Virus record (IMG/VR): IMGVR_UViG_3300005825_000057
Coordinates: 37,534 to 101,533 of that record
Reading direction: 5' to 3' (one strand)
DNA from: a virus
Length of the DNA stretch: 64,000 bases
Shown here: piece by piece, positions 30,811 through 39,271 of the stretch
How the letters are laid out: the number at the start of each line of letters is the position of its first letter
How positions within the stretch are numbered: position 1 is the first letter of the stretch
Made by a program: the position numbers and the translations under genes
The notes under the pieces: generated by a model
What the model saw: only the letters and a program-made list of their open reading frames with translations
The model's database searches: none
What the model was told of the DNA's origin: nothing

Positions 30811-31560
30811 ATGTTTTTTTGGCCAAAATCAGCAGAACAATATCTAAACCCAATTCTAATTGCGCCAATAGAATGGCTAAGAGATGAATCGTTTGTTGAA
30901 ACTTTAATTTCAAACTGTGGGATCAATGCGGAGTATCAACTTCTTGAGTCTATTGGTATAAGTGATCGGGCTATGCCACAATATTTTGATGTCGATAAAG
31001 GAATGAGATTGTGGCAGTATCCAAAACAGTTTGCAAAATATCTTGTTTGGCTAAGTGATAAAAAGATTGAATCCTATCTTGAAATAGGCACGAGATATGG
31101 GGGTACATTTTTGGTAACGGTTGCTTATTTATCTCGTTTCAATCCGATAAAAGCTATAGCAGGAGTTGACCTTCTTGTAAGCGAAGAATTGTCTCTTTTT
31201 TCTCAAGAAAATATTGAATTTAGATATTTGGTTACCTCTACAGAAAGTGTAGAGTTTGCAGAATTGATTTATTCTCGGCAATGGGATTTAGTTTTTGTAG
31301 ATGGCGATCATTCAAATCCAATACTTCAAAATGATTTGGAGCTTGCTAAGAAAAATTCTCGTTTTGTTGCTTTACACGACATCGTGGATATGGGTTGTCC
31401 GCATGTAATGGAACTATGGCAATCTTTGAAAAAACAATATCAAAATGTAGAATTTATTGAACAATATACGGAGGTTTTTAACCGAACAGGTAAAAATCAT
31501 TTAGGAATTGGAATAGTCGATCTAAACAGAGGTTTAAAATGGATGAATCCTGTGGTATAA
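30811..31560 (+). CDS. Class I SAM-dependent methyltransferase-like protein
   Basis: 249 aa from ATG 30811. YLEIGTRYGGTFL (SAM-binding loop), LVFVDGDHSNP and FVALHDIVDMGCPHV fit the Methyltransf_24/CmcI type group often found with glycosylation genes. Substrate unknown. Its 3' end contains a promoter. Confidence 0.75.
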   Translation: MFFWPKSAEQYLNPILIAPIEWLRDESFVETLISNCGINAEYQLLESIGISDRAMPQYFDVDKGMRLWQYPKQFAKYLVWLSDKKIESYLEIGTRYGGTFLVTVAYLSRFNPIKAIAGVDLLVSEELSLFSQENIEFRYLVTSTESVEFAELIYSRQWDLVFVDGDHSNPILQNDLELAKKNSRFVALHDIVDMGCPHVMELWQSLKKQYQNVEFIEQYTEVFNRTGKNHLGIGIVDLNRGLKWMNPVV

Positions 31561-31561
31561 T
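31533..31561 (+). promoter_or_regulatory. Promoter of the recurrent family
   Basis: TTTAAA (31533-31538), 17 bp ending CTGTGG, TATAAT (31556-31561). Lies over the start of the next gene; an in-frame GTG at 31566 is close to +1. Confidence 0.65.
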
Positions 31562-31727
31562 CGAAGTGTGTGAAGGCTGTAAAAAGCACCCGGTCGAATA
31601 TGACGCTCCGGGCAATTGGTGTCGTTTCTGTTGGGTTGATTGGTGGCACGAAGACGACGATGCCGAAGGCAAACAAGAAACATTGAAAGAAATTGAGGAA
31701 AAATATGGACCCGTTCAAACCTCTTGA
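31539..31727 (+). CDS. Small Cys/Trp-rich protein
   Basis: 62 aa. CEGCKKHP ... WCRFCWVDWW: a zinc-finger-like pair. Two starts possible: ATG 31539 on the upstream transcript, or GTG 31566 on the promoter inside its 5' end. Confidence 0.6.
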   Translation: MDESCGIIEVCEGCKKHPVEYDAPGNWCRFCWVDWWHEDDDAEGKQETLKEIEEKYGPVQTS

Positions 31728-32250
31728 TCTTCTCAATCAATATCTTGAAGACGATACCATCTTCAATCTTTTGCAAGATCGAAGTAATTGGGACAGCTTG
31801 ATTGTCAATCGTCGTAAACCCCATACATATCGAGTTTTCACTTATGTTGGGGAAAACAGAATTTGTTTGCATCGGTTTGATGTGTGTGATTTACACGAAT
31901 CGTTTGACCACCCGCATCCTTGGCCGGGAGCCTTTTTGCTTTTGAAAGGTTCTTACCGAATGAGATTAGGACGATCCCCAGACCGAGAATCACCGCCTGT
32001 AGCGGTTGCCGATCTTGTTTTAACTGAGGGGTCCGCTTACGAAATTTCTGATCCTTTGACGTGGCATTCGGTTACGCCGCTAGAAACAACATATACGATT
32101 ATGTTGAATGGTCCTACATGGGCAAAAGACGTTGCTCACAAAGATGTACGGACTACAAAAGGCAAAGATTTGGACAAAATGCCAGAAGATGAATTACTTG
32201 CTCATTTAAAAGTTTTCTCAGACTTGGAAATGGGATTTGGGCGAGACTAA
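31705..32250 (+). CDS. Cupin-like protein
   Basis: 181 aa from ATG 31705. HPHPWPGAFLLLKGSYRMRLG and LTWHSVTPLE give the two cupin-type motifs (His-x-His and a second His). Possibly a sugar epimerase, dioxygenase or binding protein; not narrowed down. Confidence 0.6.
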   Translation: MDPFKPLDLLNQYLEDDTIFNLLQDRSNWDSLIVNRRKPHTYRVFTYVGENRICLHRFDVCDLHESFDHPHPWPGAFLLLKGSYRMRLGRSPDRESPPVAVADLVLTEGSAYEISDPLTWHSVTPLETTYTIMLNGPTWAKDVAHKDVRTTKGKDLDKMPEDELLAHLKVFSDLEMGFGRD

Positions 32251-32270
32251 GGAGATTATAGGCATACGAG

Positions 32271-32335
32271 AGGGGTTTATAGTTACCCGTTGTCGTTCCT
32301 GCTTATATGTGTTGGTTCGATTCCAGCCTTGCCCA
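32271..32335 (+). tRNA. Decayed tRNA remnant
   Basis: T-arm GTTGG-TTCGATT-CCAGC is intact and followed by CTTGCCCA then CT like the other tRNAs. The 5' GGCA pairs only partly and no anticodon arm forms. Confidence 0.45.
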
Positions 32336-32352
32336 CTGAAAAAGCTATTCAC

Positions 32353-32397
32353 AAAATCGACAAAAGTGCATTGAATATAGGGGTTTTTGTCGATTTT
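32353..32397. repeat. 13-bp inverted repeat with flanking AGCTATTC repeats
   Basis: AAAATCGACAAAA (32353-32365) pairs with TTTTGTCGATTTT (32385-32397). Three AGCTATTC copies flank it. Could be a terminator or relic of an insertion. Confidence 0.6.
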
Positions 32398-32441
32398 AGC
32401 TATTCAAAAAGCTATTCGGAAATCTATTTATCAATCTGTTC

Positions 32442-32492
32442 TTGATTGACTCAATATATCTTCCTAGAATAAACGAGGTTTATTATTCTAGG
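32442..32492 (+). promoter_or_regulatory. Promoter with RBS-sequestering leader hairpin
   Basis: TTGATT (32442-32447), 17 bp, TAGAAT (32465-32470). CCTAGAATAAAC (32463-32474) pairs with GTTTATTATTCTAGG (32478-32492, 3-nt bulge), which includes the first bases of the AGGAG ribosome site of the M16 gene. Confidence 0.6.
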
Positions 32493-32500
32493 AGATTCTA

Positions 32501-33748
32501 ATGCTTAATTACCGAGTTTCTGATTCAGGGTATCCTGTATATCATATTCAAATGAAAGATGCCTCTGTTTGTGAGGCACACATTGTAGCAAACTGTGGTT
32601 CTTCTCACGAAGAAGATGATTCTTGGGGTGTTGCCCACTTTTTAGAACATATGTGCTTTCAAGGCACTCCCACAAAAAACAAACATCAAGTGAGTCGAGA
32701 GCAGTCTAAAGTTGGCTCGTATAATGCTTATACAAATCAATTTAATACTGTATATCATTTTGATGCATTAAACGAAGATTTTGAACGAGGGTTTTCGCTT
32801 TTAAAAGAAGCGGTTTTTGACTCTTGTTATCCAGAAAAAGAATTTGAAAAAGAAAAAAGTGTAATTATCGAAGAATGGCGAATGTACGATAATTACCCAA
32901 CGGAACATTTTTTTGATTATTTAACAGATAAATGTTACGGGCCAACAGAAGGTCATCCTATTATCGGAACAGAGGATTCAATCAAGGGAATGAATCCTGA
33001 AAAATTACATCGTTTCCGAAATAAGTGGTATGGAAAAAACAATGTATTTGTTGTTGTTGTTGGCAATCTTGAATTTGACAAAGTAATGGATGTTGTCAAT
33101 CGAACATTGCCGCCTGCTCCTGATGTAGAAACCAGTCCGGTTTGTTTGACTAATTACTATGCAGATCAATCCAAGTATGTTTTTGAAACAAGTCGTTTTG
33201 AACAAGCTGCTTTTGGATTGGTTGGTAAATGGCCGTCTGCAAAAAATGCCTTCGAGGATTGGGCGGTAGCGAACTTTTTCTCGTCTGCGTTGTCCAAGTA
33301 TATGTATGAGTACATCCGAGATGATCTTGGACTTTGTTATGGCGTGTGGAGCTATCGTCATCGGCATTTTGACAATGTGAACAACATTGCTTTCATGTTG
33401 ACCAACAATGGTTACTTGGAAAAGGCCGAAACAGAGTTGCACAATTTGTTTGAGAAGGTAAAATCAGAAGGATTCCCAGACGAACTTTTTGAAATTTCCA
33501 AGAAACAACAGACTTACAACCAAGTTAAAGTTTTGGATAATGTGCATGGCGTTGCAAGTTCTATTGTGCATGGCGTTTTGAGTTGCGGCGACAAGAGTTG
33601 GTTTTTAAATGAGGGTCACAAGGCTATGGACCCAGCGTGGCTAAAACAAGCTGCCGCCAAATTGACTCAGGATAATCTCAAAGAATTTGCCAACAACTGG
33701 CTGAATGATTTTACTAAGTTTGCGATGGTGTCAACCAAGGTGAAGTAA
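32501..33748 (+). CDS. M16 family zinc metallopeptidase
   Basis: 415 aa. Inverted zinc motif HFLEH at about residues 46-50, with the third ligand Glu near EEWRMYDNYP. Both halves of a pitrilysin/processing-peptidase single unit are present. Unusual in phages; might process virion or host peptides. Regulated by the hairpin above. Confidence 0.9.
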   Translation: MLNYRVSDSGYPVYHIQMKDASVCEAHIVANCGSSHEEDDSWGVAHFLEHMCFQGTPTKNKHQVSREQSKVGSYNAYTNQFNTVYHFDALNEDFERGFSLLKEAVFDSCYPEKEFEKEKSVIIEEWRMYDNYPTEHFFDYLTDKCYGPTEGHPIIGTEDSIKGMNPEKLHRFRNKWYGKNNVFVVVVGNLEFDKVMDVVNRTLPPAPDVETSPVCLTNYYADQSKYVFETSRFEQAAFGLVGKWPSAKNAFEDWAVANFFSSALSKYMYEYIRDDLGLCYGVWSYRHRHFDNVNNIAFMLTNNGYLEKAETELHNLFEKVKSEGFPDELFEISKKQQTYNQVKVLDNVHGVASSIVHGVLSCGDKSWFLNEGHKAMDPAWLKQAAAKLTQDNLKEFANNWLNDFTKFAMVSTKVK

Positions 33749-33981
33749 TGTGGTGTCAAGAGGAAGATGTTTGTATCGACTGGCTAGGATGGGCTGGTCG
33801 AACAAAAACATATCCTAAACGAATGCGATGCGAGAAATGTGGTAAAAGATTTCTCACATTTGTTCGTGAATGCCACGATCCCGGTTGTCTTCATCTTTAT
33901 TTTCCAAAACATAAAGTGAAGAAGAAAATACCAAAGCAAAAAACTAGACATGAGAAATCAGTACGAGGCCGACCATGTTAA
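33748..33981 (+). CDS. Basic zinc-ribbon protein
   Basis: 77 aa. MRCEKCGKRFLTF ... CHDPGC, then a very basic tail (KHKVKKKIPKQK). Probably nucleic-acid binding. Confidence 0.6.
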   Translation: MWCQEEDVCIDWLGWAGRTKTYPKRMRCEKCGKRFLTFVRECHDPGCLHLYFPKHKVKKKIPKQKTRHEKSVRGRPC

Positions 33982-34172
33982 AAATGGGAGGGTTGATTTG
34001 CGATGGGTGTCGTGTTATAATCGACGCCAATCAACACATCCAAGTGCGGGGGAAAAGAAGGATGCTTGATTTTTGTGATGTTTGCGCTAAAAAAAGGAAT
34101 GACCCCCATGCCCGAATATCTAGCAACCGTTTTTATATCGGAAGCCAAAGGCAAAAAGATTGTAAAGATTAA
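33975..34172 (+). CDS. Small zinc-ribbon protein
   Basis: 65 aa. LICDGCRVII ... FCDVCAKKR: two CxxC pairs. Contains a promoter near its 5' end. Confidence 0.6.
   Translation: MLKMGGLICDGCRVIIDANQHIQVRGKRRMLDFCDVCAKKRNDPHARISSNRFYIGSQRQKDCKD
33993..34021 (+). promoter_or_regulatory. Internal promoter
   Basis: TTGATT (33993-33998), 17 bp, TATAAT (34016-34021) with an upstream TG (extended -10). Would serve the gene at 34108. Confidence 0.5.
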
Positions 34173-34293
34173 CGCTCCGTCTTATTCTGATGCGGAAAAA
34201 GAAGCCCTTTCTATGATAACTAAGAAGGGGAAGATTTTGAAACTCGAAAGAATTGGCGACTTCCTCAACACTGTTTCCTCAAGTCGAAAGTAA
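34108..34293 (+). CDS. Small unknown protein
   Basis: 61 aa from ATG 34108 (AAGGA before it). MPEYLATVFISEAKGKKIVKI..., beta-alpha pattern. Not recognised. Confidence 0.6.
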   Translation: MPEYLATVFISEAKGKKIVKINAPSYSDAEKEALSMITKKGKILKLERIGDFLNTVSSSRK

Positions 34294-34304
34294 AAAGGTG
34301 ATTT

Positions 34305-34412
34305 ATGTGCAATTTTAATTCCTTCCGTAAAAGTATCGAGCTTCGCTGGTACTTTCATTACGGAGGGATTTATGAAGAGATGGCATCAAGAGATGCACAT
34401 CACGTTGCGTGA
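34305..34412 (+). CDS. Possible leader peptide
   Basis: 35 codons from ATG 34305 (AAAGGTG upstream), overlapping the next gene start in another frame. Its body is the hairpin below, so its translation would open that hairpin. Confidence 0.35.
   Translation: MCNFNSFRKSIELRWYFHYGGIYEEMASRDAHHVA
34324..34364 (+). promoter_or_regulatory. RBS-sequestering hairpin
   Basis: TCCGTAA-AAGTA (34324-34335) pairs with TACTT (34350-34354) and TTACGGA (34358-34364). The 3' arm contains the CGGA of the CGGAGGG ribosome site for ATG 34372. Confidence 0.55.
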
Positions 34413-34659
34413 GTGGAAAAAACACCGCAAATCGCACGTTGATAGCAACAAGTCTCGCAATAGAGTGGGTGTTTCCGCTTATGTTGTAGACTGTGAGTGT
34501 GACGAACAAAAAGGACGCTTTCGCAAGAAAGACGCTTGGGATTGCGGAAATCCTAGATGCTTTGTCTGTCATTCGGATAAGTTTCCAAAACGGGATAAAA
34601 CCTATCAGGAAATCAAAGCCGAAATGAAGATGAGGGAACAGATTGAGGATTTGGGTTAA
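34372..34659 (+). CDS. Small basic protein with Cys cluster
   Basis: 95 aa. VVDCECDEQKG, WDCGNPRCFVCHSDKF; basic N-terminus. Possible zinc-binding nucleic-acid protein. Followed by a terminator. Confidence 0.65.
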   Translation: MKRWHQEMHITLREWKKHRKSHVDSNKSRNRVGVSAYVVDCECDEQKGRFRKKDAWDCGNPRCFVCHSDKFPKRDKTYQEIKAEMKMREQIEDLG

Positions 34660-34664
34660 GACCA

Positions 34665-34694
34665 AGCCCCGGAGAAATCCGGGGCTATTTTTTT
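34665..34694. terminator. Intrinsic terminator
   Basis: AGCCCCGG / CCGGGGCT then ATTTTTTT, between convergent genes. Confidence 0.88.
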
Positions 34695-35350
34695 GGTGGG
34701 TCCGCAAATCCCATTCTTTGATTGAATTTTCTTAAATACAAAGGACATTCAATTAAGTTGTGTCGTAGTCTAATGTCCATTACATCTAATACTTCTTTCA
34801 ATTTGATTTCATCATATTTATCTGGATCAAATATTTTGATTATATTTTCCAAGTGATGTGCTGGTCTGTTCAAGAAATCATAATATTCCAAGAAATAGGC
34901 TTGAGGATTGTTGTTATAAATTAACCATTTTTGAATAAATCCATGATAATAATCACGTTTTTCATTGCAAAAACTTTTGAATTCTTCGACTTCTTTTTCA
35001 AGAAATTTTTTCAACTCATCTTCTGGAACTCGCTCGTTTCTGCCAAATATTCCTTTCATACGCAAGTTTCTATACATTGCATTTAATGTTGATTGTGCGT
35101 CTTTTCTGTATTGAATAATATAAGGCATATCCATATCAGTAGGCAAATATGGCATCACTTCTGTTTCATGAATATTGCCGTGCATAGCAATATCATGATT
35201 TTTTTGAAAATCTGCATTCAATGGGCAATTTAGTTCTTTGCAGCAACCATAAAAATTGCAATATTTAAAATCGTCAAAATAACGAGTTAAACAATTAACC
35301 AAAAGGTGATGGCCGGTTCTTGGAATTGATACTGATTGAACTTTTTTCAT
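34685..35350 (-). CDS. Sulfotransferase-like protein
   Basis: 221 aa. SIPRTGHHLLVNCL at the N-terminus is the PAPS 5'-phosphosulfate loop; IIQYRKDAQSTL matches the 3'-phosphate-binding motif. Would move sulfate onto a sugar or small molecule. Sits with glycosyltransferase and methyltransferase genes. Confidence 0.7.
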   Translation of the reverse strand: MKKVQSVSIPRTGHHLLVNCLTRYFDDFKYCNFYGCCKELNCPLNADFQKNHDIAMHGNIHETEVMPYLPTDMDMPYIIQYRKDAQSTLNAMYRNLRMKGIFGRNERVPEDELKKFLEKEVEEFKSFCNEKRDYYHGFIQKWLIYNNNPQAYFLEYYDFLNRPAHHLENIIKIFDPDKYDEIKLKEVLDVMDIRLRHNLIECPLYLRKFNQRMGFADPPKK

Positions 35351-35375
35351 ACATTATTTAGCTTCGGCCAAATTA

Positions 35376-35401
35376 AAAGCCCCGGATTTCTCCGGGGCTT
35401 T
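35376..35401. terminator. Intrinsic terminator between minus genes
   Basis: AAAGCCCCGGA-TTTC-TCCGGGGCTTT, symmetric; terminates the gene at 35404-35736. Confidence 0.85.
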
Positions 35402-35403
35402 CT

Positions 35404-35736
35404 TTATCTCAAAGTGCCTTTGTTTAGATAAGACTCTTTAATTGGTTTATGCATAGGCTTAAATACCTTTTTGTAAACAACAATAAAGTCTTGATCTTTG
35501 TCAACGGCTCGTTTGATAATCTCGGTTAAAGCAGACCAACTTTTTTCTGTAAAAATGGTTTGTCCGCTATTCAAGTGAATAATACTGCCGCCTGTAGAAC
35601 TTGTTTCTACATATTCAATAGCATCAACAGATACCATTACGCCGACTGTTTTTTCAGGAAGATTGAAATCAACAGCTTTTGCTGGCGAGGCCATCATTGC
35701 CAACCCTAAAACACAACTTACCAAAATTTCTTTCAT
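35404..35736 (-). CDS. Secreted small protein
   Basis: 110 aa. Signal peptide MKEILVSCVLGLAMMASPAKA, mature domain beta-rich (IIHLNSGQTIFTEKSWSALT). Periplasmic or secreted. Not recognised. Confidence 0.7.
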   Translation of the reverse strand: MKEILVSCVLGLAMMASPAKAVDFNLPEKTVGVMVSVDAIEYVETSSTGGSIIHLNSGQTIFTEKSWSALTEIIKRAVDKDQDFIVVYKKVFKPMHKPIKESYLNKGTLR

Positions 35737-35865
35737 TTTGCTTGTCCCTGTTGGGCAGTCCTTATTGACTGCGGAAGTAATAGTAGATGTCCAAATGTCA
35801 AGATCAAGTAAAAAGTATCGAAAATCTTAAAATAAAACCTAGAGCTTATCTGAATAGATAAATCC

Positions 35866-36465
35866 ATGAAAGGTTTTAAAGATTGGCTACAGGAAAACAT
35901 GGGATCAGGCCCATACATTGGTAATTGTCGTCCAACCGACGATTATCAGGTATTTGGTGCCTGTAGCGATCAAAATACGGAAAAAAAGAACTCTTTGATC
36001 CGAAAAGGCGAAGAACCGCCTCGTAAAAAGAAGAAAATAAACACTAAATTCAAAGAATTTGTCGAACAAGAGGATCAAGCCTTTCAACAACAGCAACCAT
36101 CAGCATATCCGTCGCCAGAGTTGCCAACTGCTCAAAAAAAGAAGTGGAAAGCAACAAAAGACCAAATTATATCCTATTGGCATTCTTTGAGAGATGACTC
36201 TCCAATAGCGATTAAACCTATTCCTTACGAACATACGGGTTCTACATATGGAGAAGATGGCGTTAGATTAACAGGATCGCCTGAATTTATTGCTTCAATG
36301 CTTCCTAGATTGCGAGAATTATTGGCTTACGAAACACCTTCTACCAAATTGGCTTTAGTTTATAGAGAAACTGAATCACCAAGTAAAATTGCTCTAGGAA
36401 CTAGCAAAACATCTTATGTGTTTTATTTACAAGTAAAAGAAAGGGGTCAAAAAGGTGCAAAATAA
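35866..36465 (+). CDS. Protein with capsid-targeting-like N-terminus
   Basis: 199 aa starting MKGFKDWLQENMGSG: F-x-x-W-L-x-E. Followed by a basic linker (RKKKKINTKF), a second FKEFVEQE segment, a Gln/Pro region and a C-terminal beta domain. Likely virion-packaged if the motif holds. Confidence 0.7.
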   Translation: MKGFKDWLQENMGSGPYIGNCRPTDDYQVFGACSDQNTEKKNSLIRKGEEPPRKKKKINTKFKEFVEQEDQAFQQQQPSAYPSPELPTAQKKKWKATKDQIISYWHSLRDDSPIAIKPIPYEHTGSTYGEDGVRLTGSPEFIASMLPRLRELLAYETPSTKLALVYRETESPSKIALGTSKTSYVFYLQVKERGQKGAK

Positions 36466-36718
36466 AAAAGGCGTAGATACAAATCGACAGAAAGCTATAA
36501 TAGACATGGCTTCCAGTTTGGCTAGAGTTTTCAGAAAATATTCACGCAGTAATCGTGAAAAGGCGTGGGGAGAACTCATGAAACCAGACGGCCAAAGAGA
36601 AATGAAGAAAATCTTACAAGACCCAGATAGGTCTTTAAATGGTTTTCCTAAATTGGCATTTAAGGAATGGTTATGTTTGCAATCGGAATCATCACGGCCC
36701 GTCGAGAAAAAAGAATAA
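36455..36718 (+). CDS. Small helical protein
   Basis: 87 aa, charged, helical (QKAIIDMASSLARVFRKYSR). Overlaps the gene before by 11 bp. Not recognised. Confidence 0.6.
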   Translation: MQNKKGVDTNRQKAIIDMASSLARVFRKYSRSNREKAWGELMKPDGQREMKKILQDPDRSLNGFPKLAFKEWLCLQSESSRPVEKKE

Positions 36719-37320
36719 ACTATCTTCCACACTCCCTTCGTGAATTAAGAAATGGAGGGTTTTCTGAAACAATAAATATTTTTGCAGAACCCTATTCTCC
36801 TGTCCAAAACTTTGTAAATTGTAAATTACTCTCTCATCATAAAAAATTAGGCAATGCCAATAATTGGTTATTTGCTCTTAACTTTTTGTTGAAAAATACA
36901 CAAGATGATTGGATTGTTATTTCAGAAGATGATATTTCTTGTAAATCAAATGCTTATCAAAAAATAAAAGACTTTGCAAGTTCTTTAGATCATCAAATAG
37001 GATACATTTCTGGATTTACTTCTGAATACTATTTTCTAAAAGATGTATTTACTGGTAAGAAAAAAGACTGGATTGAATTCAACCCCGGCTTAAATGCATA
37101 CGGCAATCAATTTTATGTTATGCCAAGAGTCTCTGCTCAATTGCTTTTGGATCAATCAAAAGATTATTTTAATCAATTTGAAGAATACAAAAAAGAAACA
37201 AGGGGAGTTGATTTTATAGTTTCTACTTTCTTTGAAAAAAATAAACTACCTTGCTATTATCCTATTCCAAGTCTCTTTGACCATGTTGCTGACGCCGTTT
37301 TTCATGGCTACCTTTATTGA
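36673..37320 (+). CDS. Glycosyltransferase-like protein
   Basis: 215 aa from ATG 36673 (AAGGA 6 bp upstream). WIVISEDDISC gives an acidic EDD site, GNQFYVMPR and DHVADAVFHGY later. Resembles GT25/GT-A like small transferases; family not certain. Confidence 0.55.
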   Translation: MFAIGIITARREKRINYLPHSLRELRNGGFSETINIFAEPYSPVQNFVNCKLLSHHKKLGNANNWLFALNFLLKNTQDDWIVISEDDISCKSNAYQKIKDFASSLDHQIGYISGFTSEYYFLKDVFTGKKKDWIEFNPGLNAYGNQFYVMPRVSAQLLLDQSKDYFNQFEEYKKETRGVDFIVSTFFEKNKLPCYYPIPSLFDHVADAVFHGYLY

Positions 37321-37349
37321 TTTACAGGTTGACTTTTCTGTGGTACAAT
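37321..37349 (+). promoter_or_regulatory. Promoter of the recurrent family
   Basis: TTTACA (37321-37326), 17 bp ending CTGTGG, TACAAT (37344-37349). ATG at 37356 is 7 bp on, at the expected +1. Confidence 0.75.
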
Positions 37350-37355
37350 CTGCTC

Positions 37356-37673
37356 ATGATGTATTCCATTGATTCCTTCACTGAGGACAAATTCTACCTT
37401 TCGACTGGAAAGGGTGAAAATTGGTCTGATTACGACGGGCCGTTTGACAACATTCAAGAAGTGTGTGACCACATGGCAGTTCTATGTGGAGAATACACTA
37501 CTCCCGAAATGTTGCATTCTGCTGTTGTAACGCATTTCAAGAATAATGTTCTTGACTTGGTGAAAGATGATAATGGCTCGCCGGTCAATGGTAACCAAAT
37601 TTATTGGAAAAACACCATTTACTATAAAGGCGAAGTTGCTTGGGAGCCTCAACGTGTCGAGCGATCTGGATAA
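37356..37673 (+). CDS. Small unknown protein, possibly leaderless
   Basis: 105 aa (MMYSIDSFTEDKFYLSTGKG...). No ribosome site; start coincides with the predicted transcription start. Not recognised. Confidence 0.65.
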   Translation: MMYSIDSFTEDKFYLSTGKGENWSDYDGPFDNIQEVCDHMAVLCGEYTTPEMLHSAVVTHFKNNVLDLVKDDNGSPVNGNQIYWKNTIYYKGEVAWEPQRVERSG

Positions 37674-38259
37674 ATTTCGAGACAAATATTCTCTTGGAGA
37701 TAGGGAAATTCTCTTGTTCCCCTATGGATCAAGAGTTTATGGAACATCGTCTGTAAATTCAGATTATGATTACAACTGTGTTGTGCCAGACCGTAAAGGC
37801 ATTCAAACAGGCGAAGCCTTCCATCACAACAAAACTAACGTCCAAATTTACACTCGCAGTGATTGGCAAGATCAATTAAATCTGCATAAGATTCACTGTC
37901 TTGAGGCGTATTATTTAGACGATGGCGTGTGTCGTTCTGAGTTTTCTTTTAAGTTGAATTTACAACAGCTTCGGGCTTCTCTTTCAGAGAAGTCTTCGCA
38001 TTCTTTTGTAAAGGCAAAGAAAAAGATCGACAAAGAGAAAGATTACTACATTGGATGGAAAAGTCTTTTTCACAGTTTGAGGATTTTGGTTTACGGAATC
38101 AGAATTGCCAGTTTGGGCAAGATTGATTACGCCGAAGCGAATCATTACTGGAAAGAAATCATTGAAAATCCCCAATACAATTGGGATTTTTACAAGCAAA
38201 AGTATCAACCTGTTTACAACAATCTGGCCACTGTTTTCAAAAAGGCCGCACCAAAATGA
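37654..38259 (+). CDS. RNA nucleotidyltransferase, RlaP-like
   Basis: 201 aa from GTG 37654 (GGGAG before it). FPYGSRVYGTSSVNSDYDYN at residues 24-43 is the Pol beta-type nucleotidyltransferase site (GS ... SDxD). RlaP-family proteins occur with RNA-repair enzymes; the substrate is probably an RNA end or small nucleotide. Confidence 0.75.
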   Translation: MSSDLDKFRDKYSLGDREILLFPYGSRVYGTSSVNSDYDYNCVVPDRKGIQTGEAFHHNKTNVQIYTRSDWQDQLNLHKIHCLEAYYLDDGVCRSEFSFKLNLQQLRASLSEKSSHSFVKAKKKIDKEKDYYIGWKSLFHSLRILVYGIRIASLGKIDYAEANHYWKEIIENPQYNWDFYKQKYQPVYNNLATVFKKAAPK

Positions 38260-38666
38260 ATTTTTATAGAGTCAATAATGCCGCCGAAATGTTGTGGCTC
38301 GCCAATGAAATGAAAATGGATGCTGTTCTTGAAAAACAAGACCAGCCAACAGAATATAGTAAAACAGAAGCGGAGGCTTTTGAAAGAACAGAGCGAGAAT
38401 TTCCTGACGGAAATGTTCCTCATTCTGTTGCTATTCTTTACAACGATATTGTTTACTCTGTTGTTTTGACTTGTGAAACTTATGAGGGAGAGATGTGGCA
38501 TCTTTCTCTTGGCAAAGCAAACACGTTGGGTGGTCCGCCTGAGAGGGTCGATGATGAAACGGCGAAATTTATCCAAGAAGCCTTCTTTGGGAAAACTTCT
38601 CAAGAATGTCCACCCGAAGGTGCTTTCCAAAACGTCCGACACTATAGAGCCACAAAAGTTCTCTGA
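38256..38666 (+). CDS. Unknown protein
   Basis: 136 aa from ATG 38256, ATGA-coupled to the nucleotidyltransferase. MNFYRVNNAAEMLWLANEMK..., not recognised. Confidence 0.65.
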   Translation: MNFYRVNNAAEMLWLANEMKMDAVLEKQDQPTEYSKTEAEAFERTEREFPDGNVPHSVAILYNDIVYSVVLTCETYEGEMWHLSLGKANTLGGPPERVDDETAKFIQEAFFGKTSQECPPEGAFQNVRHYRATKVL

Positions 38667-38973
38667 TCTGAATATTTGTGGCAAAAGAGTTAAGACGACA
38701 ACCAATTTTATTTTGAAGTTTGGTATGGCCAAACTCAAAGAATTGGTCACAGAGTTTTCCGCTGAAAATCATGAAGTTTATGATTTTGGGCGAAATGTTT
38801 TTGTTACTGACCATTTTGATAAAACGGTCAATGGCGAAAAAATTTACATGATTAACATGCGAAGTCCGCAAGGTGTTAATCATATCATTTGTGACACTTT
38901 TGAACATTTGATGGCAGCGGGCGTCATTAAAGAATCTTGCCTGCTAGATGGGCAAAACAAACATGAGCGATGA
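38620..38973 (+). CDS. Unknown protein, start uncertain
   Basis: About 117 aa from GTG 38620; no start has a good ribosome site and ATG 38725 (82 aa) is an alternative. KTTTNFILKFGMAKLKELV... Not recognised. Confidence 0.5.
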   Translation: MLSKTSDTIEPQKFSDLNICGKRVKTTTNFILKFGMAKLKELVTEFSAENHEVYDFGRNVFVTDHFDKTVNGEKIYMINMRSPQGVNHIICDTFEHLMAAGVIKESCLLDGQNKHER

Positions 38974-39271
38974 TCGAGTAGTTACTGGTTATATGTGCAA
39001 GGTTGATTGGGATCACGAATTGGGTGAAGCCCTCGGTGGAAACACCGTATATCCTTCACAAGCCGATTTGATTTCCAACAAAAAATGTACTGATGAATGC
39101 GGGATTGTAGAAGTTGAAATCCGACTTAAACGAGTGATTCAAGAATCGGATTTCAGTATAAAACCAAATAAAACGTATCGAATTAGTTCCCGTGATGAAA
39201 ATGGCAAAAGGGTTTGTGAAACCGTAACTGGCGCAGAACTCTTGGCCAAAAGAAAGAAAAATGATGTATAA
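38963..39271 (+). CDS. Small unknown protein
   Basis: 102 aa from ATG 38963; ATG 38948 possible. GYMCKVDWDHELGEALGG..., not recognised. Overlaps the GluRS-like gene by 8-11 bp. Confidence 0.6.
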   Translation: MSDDRVVTGYMCKVDWDHELGEALGGNTVYPSQADLISNKKCTDECGIVEVEIRLKRVIQESDFSIKPNKTYRISSRDENGKRVCETVTGAELLAKRKKNDV

